From positions 372,001 to 436,000 of the forward strand of contig JACJXZ010000005.1 in NCBI GenBank assembly GCA_020636375.1: 64,000 nt of DNA. Direction: 5' to 3'. The position numbers and the translations under genes were made by a program. Below are positions 18,337 through 27,070 of this stretch, one piece after another (the stretch's first letter is position 1; each line of letters opens with the position of its first letter). The notes under the pieces were generated by a model. It saw only the letters and a list, made by a program, of their open reading frames with translations, was not told the DNA's origin and ran no database searches. Source of the DNA: Lewinellaceae bacterium (GTDB lineage Bacteria > Bacteroidota > Bacteroidia > Chitinophagales > Saprospiraceae).

Positions 18337-19770
18337 CTACAAGTCATACAACGTCAGGCTGCGGAGGCTGTAGTATGCCAGCCAGAAGGAGCGCAGAGAT
18401 TGGATATAATCCCGCCGGGCGAAGTCCTTCTCCTGGAGGGCCAGGTTGAGGTCGGTAATGCTGAGGCCGGCCAGGATGAAGCGTTTTTTGGCGATGCTGT
18501 ATCGTTCCCGGGCGATCTGGTCGGCCTGGTAGCTGAGTTCCAGCTGGTCGCGCAGCATGTTGTACAGCTTGGTTTGGGTGCGGATTTCCTGTTCAAAGGT
18601 CACCTTGTCCTGTTCGATAGCAGCCTCGGCGAGTTCCTGGTTGGCGCGGGCCGTTGCCCGGCGGGAAGAGGTCCTGCCCCAGTCGACGACCGGGATGGAA
18701 AACTGCAGCCGCACCGTTTCATAATCCTGCGGCTGCTGATAGATCTCGCCGAAGCGGCCGGCGCGGTTCGACAGGCCGAAGCTGGCCGACAGGGTGGCAT
18801 CGATGCCCGTTTCGCCGCGGGCGCGCGCCATGGCCTGCTGCGCCTGCAGGCGGCGCCGTTCGAAGCCGGCCACCTCCGGGCGGCTGGCCCAGGCCAGCTT
18901 CAGGGCCTGTTCCTCGTCGGCCTTCACGGCCGGGATGTCGTCGGGAATGCCGAGCCTAAGCGGTTGCTCCTCCCGGATGCCGGCGTAGGCGCACAGGGCC
19001 AGCCGGGCGGCCTCCAGCCCCTGCCGGGCGGAGGCGACATCTTTGCGGGCATTGAGGACGCCGAGCTGCAGCTGCAGCAGGTCGTTGCGGGATAACAGCC
19101 CCAGAGCTTCGCGCTCCAGGGCTATTTTGAAGAGGGTATCGTTGCCCGCCAGGTTAGCCTGCGCCATTTCCAGGTTGACTTGCGCCAGCAGGAGGTCGAA
19201 ATACAGGGCGGTGGCCTCCACGGCGATCTCCTCGCGGGCCTGCAGGTACTGCTGCTGGCTCTCGCGGTAGCGCAGGGGCTCGATCTGCTTGTCCCACTTC
19301 AGCTCATTATACCCGAACAACGGCTGCCTGAACCCGATGGCAAACGGCTGGCCGCTGTAGATGGCCTTATCGCGGTCGAAGTCGTCGAAGCGCTGAACCA
19401 CCGTATTCACAAAAACTTCGCCGCCGGTCGCTGCCACCGACTGGCTCAGCCCCAGGCGGATATCTGAATTGTTGACCGTCACCGACTGGAACTCGACCGT
19501 CCCGTCGGGTTGCACGACTTCCCGGAATTCGCGGGTAAAGTCCGGCAGGTTGCCCATCAGCAGCAGCTGCGGGCGCAGGGCCGCCTGGAAGGTCCGCCAC
19601 TCCCAGTAGCGGGTGTCCATCGCCGTCTTTGCCTGCCGCACCGCGATCGACTGTTCCTGCGCCAGGGCCACCAGTTGGGCCAGCGACAGCTGTTCGTCCT
19701 GTGCTCCGGCCCGGCCGGGCATCAGCAGGCAAAAGAAAAGGAGAAAAGCAAGATGTTTGTATGGTTGCAT
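18337..19770 (-). CDS. TolC-family outer-membrane efflux channel
   Basis: 477 residues. A signal peptide (HLAFLLFFCLLMPGRAGAQ) precedes two TolC-type repeats rich in Ala/Gln/Glu coiled-coil sequence (for example LRYRESQQQYLQAREEIAVEATALYFDLLLAQ and the Leu-rich RDQLELSYQADQIARERY, each cited only in part). It should trimerise to form the outer-membrane duct of the exporter. It lies 54 bases downstream of the adaptor gene and 72 upstream of the ATPase gene. Confidence 0.92.
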   Translation of the reverse strand: MQPYKHLAFLLFFCLLMPGRAGAQDEQLSLAQLVALAQEQSIAVRQAKTAMDTRYWEWRTFQAALRPQLLLMGNLPDFTREFREVVQPDGTVEFQSVTVNNSDIRLGLSQSVAATGGEVFVNTVVQRFDDFDRDKAIYSGQPFAIGFRQPLFGYNELKWDKQIEPLRYRESQQQYLQAREEIAVEATALYFDLLLAQVNLEMAQANLAGNDTLFKIALEREALGLLSRNDLLQLQLGVLNARKDVASARQGLEAARLALCAYAGIREEQPLRLGIPDDIPAVKADEEQALKLAWASRPEVAGFERRRLQAQQAMARARGETGIDATLSASFGLSNRAGRFGEIYQQPQDYETVRLQFSIPVVDWGRTSSRRATARANQELAEAAIEQDKVTFEQEIRTQTKLYNMLRDQLELSYQADQIARERYSIAKKRFILAGLSITDLNLALQEKDFARRDYIQSLRSFWLAYYSLRSLTLYDL

Positions 19771-19824
19771 CGTTATATGGTTGAGCCTGCTCCTAAAACC
19801 TATGGCCTAAAACCTGCCGCCTGT

Positions 19825-21078
19825 TTACTCCCTGATTTTGATTTCTTTCAGGTGTTCATAATCGCTCATATCCGAGATAATGACCTGCTCGCCGGGCAGG
19901 ACGCCCTCTTCCAGCTCTACGAAGTCGAAGTTGGACAGGCCGACGGGGATGGTCCGGCGGCGGGCGCGATCGCCTTCCAGGATGAAGAGTTCCTGGCGGC
20001 GCTGCCCGTTGAATGCCGGCCCGTTGGCCACGCGCACCACGTCGGGGCGACTGCCGGTGACGATGAAAATCTCGGTGCGCAGGTTGGGGCGCAGCATGGG
20101 GTGGCTGGGGTTTTCCAGGCTCACGTCGAAGGCCAGCACGTCGTTTTCCACGGTAGGCCGAATGTTGATGATGGCGCCGATGAGCAGGCTGTCGTTGATG
20201 CGCACCTGCACCGGCATGCCCACCTGGACGCGGCTGGCGTACAGTTCCGAGACGCTGCCCTCCAGCCGGTAGGCGCCCAGGCCGGCCACTTTGCACAGCG
20301 GCGCCCCTTCGCGGGCGGCGGCGCCCACCTGTTTGTTGATCCAGGTGACTACTCCTGCCCGGCGGGCAGCGAGCACTGCCTGGGCCAGCTTGCTCTTCTG
20401 TTCCAGCAGGCGGCGCTCCTGGATTTGGGCTTCCAGTTCGCTTTCCCGCAGCTCCGCCTCTATCGACTGTTGTTTGGTTTTCAATTCATTTTCCAGCTGG
20501 CGCTTTTCCAGGCGGGCAATGCGCATCTCCAACTCTGCCTGTTCTACCTGTTCCTGCGTGGCGCCGCCGACCTGCTTCAGGCGCCGCGCATTGTCCAGGG
20601 CGGCTTCCAGGCTGCTGATGCCTAACGCCTTGATGCTGTCGCGCACCTGCAGGTCGAACAGGCTGCGGGCCAGTTCGAGGCGCAGTTTGCGGATGCTGTT
20701 GCGCCTGAGCGCGAGCTCGTCCTCCAGGCGGCCCGCTTCCGCCTCCAGGGCGGCCTGGTCGAGCACCAGCAGGGGCTGGCCGGCCGTTACCACCGCCCCT
20801 TCCGACACCAGCACCTGCTGTATGTCTGCCGTTACCGGAGCAGTGATCACCTCCTCGAACTCCGGGAGCACCAGCCCGGTAGCCGCCAGCGTCTGGATAA
20901 CCGCCCCGCGCCCGGCCACCGCCGTCCGAACCTGCGCCTTCCGGATACTCGTGCTCAGGGAATGCCGGAAGGCCAGCAACGCTGCGGCCAGCAAAACCAG
21001 GCCCGCCAGCCAGCCGGCCAGGCGCTTCCAGAAACGCCGCCGTTGAATCGTGAGGGATACTGCTCGGTCCATATTCAA
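19825..21078 (-). CDS. HlyD/MacA-type periplasmic adaptor
   Basis: 417 residues. One N-terminal membrane helix (LAGWLAGLVLLAAALLAF, about 20-37), a biotinyl-lipoyl half motif (TADIQQVLVSEGAVVTAGQPLLVL), a long Glu/Leu/Arg coiled coil (about 110-230), the second lipoyl half (RRAGVVTWINKQVGAAAREG), and a beta-barrel domain. It bridges the inner-membrane MacB-like transporter and the TolC channel and is first in the minus-strand run. ATG at 21072 is an alternative start two codons in. Confidence 0.92.
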   Translation of the reverse strand: MNMDRAVSLTIQRRRFWKRLAGWLAGLVLLAAALLAFRHSLSTSIRKAQVRTAVAGRGAVIQTLAATGLVLPEFEEVITAPVTADIQQVLVSEGAVVTAGQPLLVLDQAALEAEAGRLEDELALRRNSIRKLRLELARSLFDLQVRDSIKALGISSLEAALDNARRLKQVGGATQEQVEQAELEMRIARLEKRQLENELKTKQQSIEAELRESELEAQIQERRLLEQKSKLAQAVLAARRAGVVTWINKQVGAAAREGAPLCKVAGLGAYRLEGSVSELYASRVQVGMPVQVRINDSLLIGAIINIRPTVENDVLAFDVSLENPSHPMLRPNLRTEIFIVTGSRPDVVRVANGPAFNGQRRQELFILEGDRARRRTIPVGLSNFDFVELEEGVLPGEQVIISDMSDYEHLKEIKIRE

Positions 21079-21090
21079 ATTATTGTTGTA

Positions 21091-21214
21091 ATTATTTAGG
21101 TGGGCCTAATGCCTTTGCCACGAAGACACCAGGACACTAAGAGCGCACCAAGGCTTTGTGCAATCTTAGTGTCTTGGTGTCTTCGTGGCTAAAAAGCAGA
21201 GGGCTGCTAAATAG
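21091..21214. repeat. CACGAAGACACC palindromic element, copy 1
   Basis: Arms TTTGCCACGAAGACACCAGG and TTGGTGTCTTCGTGGC flank CACTAAG...CTTAGTG and a short loop. Outer arms ATTATTTAG and CTAAATAGT extend the palindrome. Five other copies in this window share the same plan. Confidence 0.85.
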
Positions 21215-21244
21215 TTACTTATTGTTTTAGAATAACGCCCCTTT

Positions 21245-21292
21245 GTGGCTACAGGCATTTGGCACCTCCTGCACAATAGTATGATCCAATCG
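21245..21292. repeat. 48-bp direct repeat, first copy
   Basis: GTGGCTACAGGCATTTGGCA and the following CCTCCTGCACAATAGTAT...CCAATCG recur at 21414-21461 with two or three differences, both immediately 3' of a CTTTGTGGC or CTTCGTGGC arm. Confidence 0.8.
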
Positions 21293-21318
21293 AATACTAC
21301 TGTACCTGGTGCTTTTTT

Positions 21319-21420
21319 TAGCCACTAAGACACGAAAACACTAAGGCGGCACTAAGCCGATGCCCGATAGCTATCGCCATCGGCTTTGTGGTTCTTGGTG
21401 GCTTGGTGTCTTCGTGGCTA
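21319..21420. repeat. CACGAAGACACC palindromic element, copy 2
   Basis: Begins TAGCCACTAAGACACG and ends TTGGTGTCTTCGTGGCTA. The loop holds its own hairpin around GATAGCTATC, also seen in copy 4 at 33838-34020. Confidence 0.82.
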
Positions 21421-21461
21421 CAGGCATTTGGCACCTCCTGCACAATAGTATAACCCAATCG
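21414..21461. repeat. 48-bp direct repeat, second copy
   Basis: Second copy of the sequence at 21245-21292, overlapping the end of palindromic copy 2. The pair brackets that palindrome, so the 169-base period may be one tandemly duplicated unit. Confidence 0.8.
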
Positions 21462-21623
21462 CCATGCCAAATATTAAACCCTTGAAAATCAAAACTTTAA
21501 CTAAAAATTCGGGATAAAAAAGCGTCCGATACCGGACAAGGTGTCCGGTTGCCGGGCACATAGCCTTCAGGCAGTGCGTTGATGCGGGCGGGCGGGAGAG
21601 GGAAAATCCAAAAAAAATGGCGA

Positions 21624-21739
21624 CTATTTAGTTGGGCCTGATGCCTTTGCCACGAAGACACAAAGATCGCACCAAGGCTTCGTGCAATCTTGGTGCCTTG
21701 GTGTCTTTGTGGCAAAAGCCTCTTAGCCCAGCTAAATAG
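21624..21739. repeat. CACGAAGACACC palindromic element, copy 3
   Basis: Outer arms CTATTTAGTTGGGC and GCCCAGCTAAATAG enclose TTTGCCACGAAGACAC and TTGGTGTCTTTGTGGCAAA. The centre is CAAAGATCGCACCAAGGC. The whole 116 bases is a good palindrome. Confidence 0.85.
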
Positions 21740-21911
21740 CTCAAAAAAATTAAAAAAAATTTTCTGGTCACAAACCCCTGATTTTCAAATTTTTACAAGC
21801 CCCCAACTGCTCCTCTTTCCAATTTTTCTCCCTTCTCCGTTATGGAATTTTTCGATTTCTGCGACAATACTTATAGAAGGACATGTAATCGATCCATAAA
21901 AACCTGAAACC

Positions 21912-23168
21912 ATGAAAGACCATGTATTATCCCCGGTTATGCTGACGCCCGGCAGGTTTTGCCGGTTACAAAACCCGCCAGGCCAGCATAGTTACAAACT
22001 ATCCGCTATCCGGTTTTCGCCCTTTGGCGCCCGCCGCCGAGCGCCGGGCTGCCGAAGCCGGGCGCTGCCGGCCAAATTGGGGTTAACCTTGTCCGCCCTG
22101 TTTTGCAGCCAGGCCCTCCTACCCGCCCAATATCCCGGCGCGCTGATCATTTCCGAATACATGGCCAATTCGGAAGAAGTGCCCAACGACCAGGGGGAAT
22201 ATATAGAGTTGTATAATACGGCTTCTTACCCGATCAACCTGGGCGGTTGCGTCATACAGGACGGCAGCGGCCTGTCGATCACCATCCAGGGGAATGTATA
22301 CGTTCAGCCCGGGGAATTTGCGGTGGTGGGTGCCAGCGCGGTGCCGTACGCCGTTTATTATTACCCGTCGTCTCCGCCGCCGTTCAGCCTCAACAATACC
22401 GGCGGCGACCAGATCACCGTCACCTGCGGGGGGATGCTCATGGCGGCCACCAGCTACTCATCCAACCAGCCCGCCGGGTTCTCCATGGAACTGTCCGATA
22501 CCGGAGCGCACAGCAACGGCGTCACTCAGGAATCGAGCTACCAGCCCAGTTCCACCCCTTTCCGCTACAACGGCGTCAGCACCACCGACTACGGCTCGCC
22601 CGGCCATGCCGGCAACACTTATGTACTGCCGGTGGAGCTCAGCCGCTTCGAGGCCCGGGCAACCGGCCGGCAGGTGCTGCTGGAGTGGAATACCCTCACG
22701 GAATCCAACAACAGCCACTTCGTGGTGGAACACAGCACAGACGGCAAGCCGTTCCTGCCCGCCGGCCGGGTCAGCGGCGCCGGCAACAGCCAGGAGGCGC
22801 GCTCCTATCAGTTTCTCCACCCGGACCCCGAGCCCGGGCTGAACTACTACCGCCTGCAACAGGTCGACTTCGACCGGACGGCTTCGTATTCCGAAATCCT
22901 GGCCGTTGAAGTTCCGGCAAAGGACAACAGCCTCCAGCTCTACCCGACGGCGGTGGACAACACCCTGACGATCGAATGGCAACAGGCGCCCCGGCAGCCC
23001 CTGCGGCTCACCATCTTCGACCTCAGCGGCAAGGTGGCCACCAGCCTGGAGATGACAACAGAAGGGCGCCAGGCGCAGCTGTCGGTAGGCCACCTGCCGC
23101 CGGGGACGTATGTGATCTCCGTCCCGCAGGCCCGGGAAATACAGCAGGCCCGCTTTTTCAAGAAATAA
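21912..23168 (+). CDS. Secreted lamin-tail-domain protein with type A T9SS sorting domain
   Basis: 418 residues. A lamin-tail-like domain (about 76-230) is seen from LIISEYMANSEE..NDQGEYIELYNTA and FSLNNTGGDQI. It is followed by the linker LPVELSRFEA...GLNYYRLQQVDFDR and a type A sorting domain (YPTAVDNTLTIEW...LPPGTYVISV...RFFKK). The hydrophobic export signal (LGLTLSALFCSQALLPAQ) begins only near residue 56, after an Arg/Pro-rich stretch. Either the true start is a later non-ATG codon or the 5' end has gained GC-rich repeat DNA. No other ATG lies in between. The linker and tail match those of the protein at 7021. Function outside export is unknown. Confidence 0.85.
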   Translation: MKDHVLSPVMLTPGRFCRLQNPPGQHSYKLSAIRFSPFGARRRAPGCRSRALPAKLGLTLSALFCSQALLPAQYPGALIISEYMANSEEVPNDQGEYIELYNTASYPINLGGCVIQDGSGLSITIQGNVYVQPGEFAVVGASAVPYAVYYYPSSPPPFSLNNTGGDQITVTCGGMLMAATSYSSNQPAGFSMELSDTGAHSNGVTQESSYQPSSTPFRYNGVSTTDYGSPGHAGNTYVLPVELSRFEARATGRQVLLEWNTLTESNNSHFVVEHSTDGKPFLPAGRVSGAGNSQEARSYQFLHPDPEPGLNYYRLQQVDFDRTASYSEILAVEVPAKDNSLQLYPTAVDNTLTIEWQQAPRQPLRLTIFDLSGKVATSLEMTTEGRQAQLSVGHLPPGTYVISVPQAREIQQARFFKK

Positions 23169-23636
23169 AAAATGTTGGTTTTTACTCTTGCACGCCTGAG
23201 TCGGCCCTCCGGGGCCGGCTCGTTTCACCAGCGTTAGCAAAAACAAAGAACAGGTTTCCCGGGAAACCAAAGATGTTGGTTATTCTCTTGCGCATTTGGG
23301 CTGGCCCTCCGGGGCCGGCCACTTTTCCCGGCCCGGGTTCGAAAAGCAGGCCCCCGCTTCGGTTTTGCGCCCGGCGCCACCCTTTCCCCAACCCCTCCCC
23401 TACACGGGAGCGCACCGCCCCGGATGCCGCCCTTTCAAAAAAAAGCGGCTTTGTCATGGATTTTTCCCCAATATTCATTAAAATTGCGCCAGAAATAACC
23501 CAATAATTGAGCAAAAAAAATGCTCAAAACCCTGTTCAAAGTCCTTCCGCAGAAACCCTACTTCCTGTTGAGAACGAGAAAAAAAGACCTCCACAGCCGC
23601 AAAAGGCTATTCTTTGAGTAATTTTTTTACCCAAAA
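23169..23636. other. 468-bp gap with two copies of a GC-rich hairpin unit
   Basis: ATGTTGGTT...CTCTTGC...GGCCCTCCGGGGCCGGC occurs at 23172-23220 and 23273-23320. The GGCCctccgGGCC hairpin right after the secreted-protein stop could serve as a terminator, although no T-run follows. The rest holds no supported gene. Confidence 0.6.
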
Positions 23637-24170
23637 ATGATCGAGACCCTCATTTCTTCCAAGACCCGTATCAAGCTGCTGATGAAGTTTTTCATCAACA
23701 GCCACACGACGGCCTACCTGCGCAGCCTGGAGAGCGAGTTCGGAGAATCCTCCAATGCCATCCGCGTGGAGCTCAACCGGCTCGAACAGGCAGGGATGCT
23801 GGTGTCTCAGATGAACGGCAACAAAAAAATCTTCCGGGCCAATACGGGCCACCCCCTGTTCCGGGAAATCCATAACATCCTGCTCAAGCAGATCGGGCTG
23901 GACCGGGTCATCGAGAACGTGGTCGAACGCCTGGGCGAGGTCGAACAGGTCTTCCTGACCGGAGAGTTCTCCCAGGGGACCGACAGCCAGATCATCGACC
24001 TCATCCTCGTCGGCAATATCGACCGGAACTACCTCATCCAGCTGATCGAAAAAGCGGAAACCCTGGTCAGGCGAAAAATCCGGTACCTGATCTACAACGC
24101 GGAAGAGTTTGAAAAAATGGACGTCGATACTTTCGAACCCCGGCCGCTGTTGTTGTGGTCGAGGGAGTGA
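23637..24170 (+). CDS. Winged-helix regulator-like protein at the head of the polysaccharide locus
   Basis: 177 residues. Residues 1-75 form an ArsR/MarR-like winged helix (TRIKLLMKFFINSHTTAYLR, SNAIRVELNRLEQAGMLVS, a NGNKKIFRAN wing). Residues about 95-175 have a nucleotidyltransferase-like alpha/beta pattern (VFLTGEFSQGTDSQIIDLIL), but the catalytic acidic pair of active enzymes is not clear. Such two-part proteins are seen near Bacteroidota exopolysaccharide loci; a role in transcriptional control is inferred from the fold and place only. Confidence 0.65.
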   Translation: MIETLISSKTRIKLLMKFFINSHTTAYLRSLESEFGESSNAIRVELNRLEQAGMLVSQMNGNKKIFRANTGHPLFREIHNILLKQIGLDRVIENVVERLGEVEQVFLTGEFSQGTDSQIIDLILVGNIDRNYLIQLIEKAETLVRRKIRYLIYNAEEFEKMDVDTFEPRPLLLWSRE

Positions 24171-24412
24171 GAAAGTGAAGGAGTGAAGGAGTGAAGGAGT
24201 GAAGGAGTGAAGGAAGGAATGAAGGAAGATTATTTTTATAACGGCTATAAAAGTAATGATGTAACTATTCAGCATCATCGAAGACAGCGGCAGAAAATGG
24301 GCTGTTCCATTGATGCTGAATAGTTACGTAATGATCATAAAAATAACGATCTGGAGCAATTGTACAACAGAAAGAGTCACAGCCGGGCACGGAAAACCAA
24401 AAACAAAGAGCT
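24171..24412. other. Repeat-rich gap before lhgO
   Basis: It starts with a GTGAAGGAGTGAAGGAGTG simple repeat (24173-24225), related to the arms of the MITE-like family, then a compact palindrome at 24230-24346. The lhgO TTG start follows. Confidence 0.7.
24230..24346. repeat. 117-bp palindrome with 17-bp perfect arms
   Basis: GTAACTATTCAGCATCA at 24261-24277 is exactly inverted at 24311-24327, and TTATTTTTAT/ATAAAAATAA form outer arms. Loop of 33 bases. It has no coding capacity. Confidence 0.85.
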
Positions 24413-25618
24413 TTGAATTACGACATCACGATCATCGGTGCAGGAATAGTGGGGCTGGCGACGGCGTATCAGCTCACGCAGAAGCGGCCGGGGCTGGCCG
24501 TAGCCATCATCGAAAAGGAGGAAGGGCCGGCGCGGCACCAGACCGGCCACAACAGCGGCGTCATCCATTCGGGCATTTACTATCAGCCGGGGAGCGCCAA
24601 GGCGCTGAACTGCCTGCGTGGCTACCGGTATCTGCTGGAATTCGCCCGGATGCACGACATCCGGCACGAGGTCTGCGGCAAAGTGATCGTCGCCACCAGC
24701 GAGGAGGAGCGGCCGCGGCTCGACGCCATCCTGGCGCGCGGGCAGGCCAACGGCCTGGAGGGCATCCGCAAGATCGGCCCGGAAGAGCTGCGGGAGATCG
24801 AGCCCCACGTGCGGGGGCTGGAGGCCATCCTGGTGCCGCAGACCGGCATCATCAGCTACGGGGAAGTTGCCCAAAAGCTCCTGGACCTGGCCCTGAGCGC
24901 AGGCGGTGAAGCCTTCTTCAACACCAGGGTTACCGACATCTCCATCAACAAGGAGGAGGCAACCGTGCATACCGACCGGCAGCCCGCCCACAGCCGGCTG
25001 GTGGTCAACTGCGCCGGCCTGTATTCCGACAAGGTGGCCCGCATGACCATGCCCGGCCTCGACATCAAGATCCTCCCCTTCCGGGGAGAATACTACGAAC
25101 TGGCGCCGGAGCGGCAATACCTGGTCAACAACCTCATCTATCCGGTGCCTAACCCCAACTTCCCCTTCCTCGGCGTTCACTACACCCGCATGATCGGCGG
25201 AGGGATAGAGGCGGGGCCCAATGCCGTGCTGGCCTTCAAACGGGAAGGCTACAGCCGCTGGGACATCGACAGCGCCGAACTGATGGAGACCCTGTCCTTC
25301 CCCGGCTTCCGGAAGATCGCCCGGCGCTACTGGCGCGACGGCCTCGGAGAGATGCACCGCTCCTACTCCAAACGGGCGTTCGTCAAAGCCCTGCAACACC
25401 TCATCCCCGAAGTCGGCTATGAGGACCTGCAGCGCGGCGGCGCCGGCGTCCGCGCCATGGCCTGCGACGCGGCGGGCAACCTTATCGATGACTTCCTCAT
25501 CGAAAGCCGCCCCCGGGTGATCAACGTACTCAACGCGCCATCGCCGGCAGCTACCGCCGCCCTGGCCATCGGAGAAACGATCGCGGAACAGGCGCTGGAG
25601 GGGTTGGGGGGGGAGTGA
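24413..25618 (+). CDS. lhgO: L-2-hydroxyglutarate oxidase LhgO
   Basis: FAD-dependent oxidation of L-2-hydroxyglutarate to 2-oxoglutarate. 401 residues match the LhgO/YgaF family along the whole length: dinucleotide motif GAGIVGLATAYQL near residue 9, HQTGHNSGVIHSGIYY near 44, PFRGEYYELAP near 222, FPFLGVHYTRMI, GPNAVLAFKREGY and NAPSPAATAALAIG at the end. The start is TTG at 24413; no ATG precedes the FAD motif in frame. It is a metabolic gene sitting among polysaccharide genes and has no obvious link to them. Confidence 0.93.
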   Translation: MNYDITIIGAGIVGLATAYQLTQKRPGLAVAIIEKEEGPARHQTGHNSGVIHSGIYYQPGSAKALNCLRGYRYLLEFARMHDIRHEVCGKVIVATSEEERPRLDAILARGQANGLEGIRKIGPEELREIEPHVRGLEAILVPQTGIISYGEVAQKLLDLALSAGGEAFFNTRVTDISINKEEATVHTDRQPAHSRLVVNCAGLYSDKVARMTMPGLDIKILPFRGEYYELAPERQYLVNNLIYPVPNPNFPFLGVHYTRMIGGGIEAGPNAVLAFKREGYSRWDIDSAELMETLSFPGFRKIARRYWRDGLGEMHRSYSKRAFVKALQHLIPEVGYEDLQRGGAGVRAMACDAAGNLIDDFLIESRPRVINVLNAPSPAATAALAIGETIAEQALEGLGGE

Positions 25619-25700
25619 GTGAGTGAGTGAGTGAATGAGTGAATGAGTGAGTGAGTGAATGAATGAGTGAATGAGTGAGTGAATAAAAAATGAAGTATGT
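25616..25700. repeat. GAGTGAATGAGTGA microsatellite
   Basis: About 20 tetramer-type units of GTGA/ATGA immediately after the lhgO stop, followed by an AT-rich segment. The same word forms the arms of the MITE-like elements at 17405, 37685 and 42951, so this may be a degenerate or one-armed copy. Confidence 0.8.
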
Positions 25701-25840
25701 TCAATTTATATTACATATTGGTTTTATTCACGCCCTGTCTTCGCCAAGCTCTTCCGGCTAAAATTCGCTAAAGTTTTATCCGGCTGGCTTGCAGAGACGG
25801 GCTGCCCTTCACTCATTTTCCAGGGTTTTCGAAGTGCCCC

Positions 25841-25876
25841 AGCAATACAGCAATATAACAATACAGCAATATAACA
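25841..25876. repeat. AGCAATATAACA short tandem repeat
   Basis: AGCAATA.AGCAATATAACAATACAGC units directly before the aminotransferase gene. The same family, longer, lies at 38177-38262 before the Wza-type gene. Confidence 0.75.
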
Positions 25877-25889
25877 ACACCAATCACCT

Positions 25890-27032
25890 ATGAAAGAAAC
25901 TACTCTGAACATACAAATGGTCGACCTGCAATCGCAGTACGCCAGGCTGCAGGAAGAGATCGACGCGGCGGTCCTGGAAGTGATCCGTTCGGCGGCGTTC
26001 ATCAACGGGCCGGCGGTCCGCGATTTCCAGGCCCACCTGGAGCAGTACCTGGGCGTGAATCACGTCATCCCCTGCGCCAACGGCACCGACGCCCTGCAGG
26101 TCGCCATGATGGCCACCGGCCTGCAGCCGGGCGACGAGGTGATCGTGCCGGCCTTTACCTATGTGGCCACCGCCGAAGTGATCGCCCTGCTGCAACTGCG
26201 GCCCGTCATGGTGGACGTCGACCCCGACACCTTTAACATCACCGCCGAACTCGTCGAGCAGGCCATCACGCCCCGCACCCGGGCGGTGGTGCCCGTCAAC
26301 CTCTTCGGGCAGAGCTGCGATATGGAACCCATCATGGAAGTGGCCCGCCGCCACAACCTGTGGGTCGTTGAAGACAACGCCCAGGCTATCGGCGCCGACT
26401 ATTCCTTCGCCGACGGCAGTACCCGCAAGACGGGCGCCATCGGCCACATCGGCTGCACCTCCTTCTACCCGTCCAAAAACCTGGGCGCCTACGGCGACGG
26501 GGGCGCCATCTACACCGACGACGACGAGCTGGCCCAACAACTGCGCATGATCGCCAACCACGGCCAGAACAAACGCTACTACCACAGCCTGGTGGGCGTC
26601 AACTCCCGCCTCGACAGCATACAGGCCGCCATCCTGGACATCAAACTGAAACACCTGGACAGCTACGCCGCCGCCCGCCGCGCCGCCGCCGACCACTACG
26701 ACCGGGCCTTCGCCGGCATCGGGCAGCTGCAAACGCCGGTGCGGCACCAACGCTCCACCCACGTCTTCCACCAGTATACCCTCATCGTCCGGGACGGCCG
26801 GCGCGACGAGCTGCAGGCCTTCCTCAGCAGCAAGGGCATCCCGACCATGATCTACTACCCGGTGCCCCTATACGAACAGGAGGCCTACCAGAAAAGCATG
26901 GCCAACGGGATCGGCAAACTGCCCGTGACAGACTTCCTGTGCCGGTCAGTCCTCTCCCTGCCCATGCACACCGAACTGAATGAGGAAACGCTGGAGTATA
27001 TCTGTGCAGGAGTGAAGGAGTTTTTTAAATAG
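25890..27032 (+). CDS. UDP-sugar 3-aminotransferase, WbpE/WlbC-like (DegT family)
   Basis: PLP enzyme of the DegT/DnrJ/EryC1/StrS family, 380 residues. Schiff-base Lys196 lies in FYPSKNLGAYGDGG; other marks are CANGTDAL (62-69), PAFTYVATAEV and the EDNAQAIGA Asp/Gln pair. Overall sequence is closest to WbpE/WlbC, which put the 3-amino group on UDP-3-keto-GlcNAcA using glutamate. The following gene encodes the matching N-acetyltransferase, and WbpA- and WbpB-like genes lie at 27946 and 43136, which supports this substrate. Other DegT substrates cannot be excluded by reading alone. Confidence 0.88.
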   Translation: MKETTLNIQMVDLQSQYARLQEEIDAAVLEVIRSAAFINGPAVRDFQAHLEQYLGVNHVIPCANGTDALQVAMMATGLQPGDEVIVPAFTYVATAEVIALLQLRPVMVDVDPDTFNITAELVEQAITPRTRAVVPVNLFGQSCDMEPIMEVARRHNLWVVEDNAQAIGADYSFADGSTRKTGAIGHIGCTSFYPSKNLGAYGDGGAIYTDDDELAQQLRMIANHGQNKRYYHSLVGVNSRLDSIQAAILDIKLKHLDSYAAARRAAADHYDRAFAGIGQLQTPVRHQRSTHVFHQYTLIVRDGRRDELQAFLSSKGIPTMIYYPVPLYEQEAYQKSMANGIGKLPVTDFLCRSVLSLPMHTELNEETLEYICAGVKEFFK

Positions 27033-27070
27033 AAGTACGACGTGTCCAGGGCACATAACAAAAAAACACC

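Larger units (their letters stand above)
21079..21911. other. 833-bp divergent intergenic region full of repeats
   Basis: It separates the minus-strand efflux run from the plus-strand secreted-protein gene and should hold promoters for both. It carries three palindromic CACGAAGACACC-type elements and two 48-base direct repeats, listed separately. The remainder is AT-rich with no supported gene. Confidence 0.7.

Noticed and set aside
21250..21275. TTTGGCACCTCCTGCA as a sigma-54 promoter
   Set aside because: The GG and GC are eight bases apart instead of ten, and the word occurs within a direct repeat facing the wrong way for the efflux operon.
25616..25700. GAGTGAATGAGTG tract as a CRISPR array
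   Set aside because: Units are four to eight bases with no spacers and no cas genes; it is a microsatellite.
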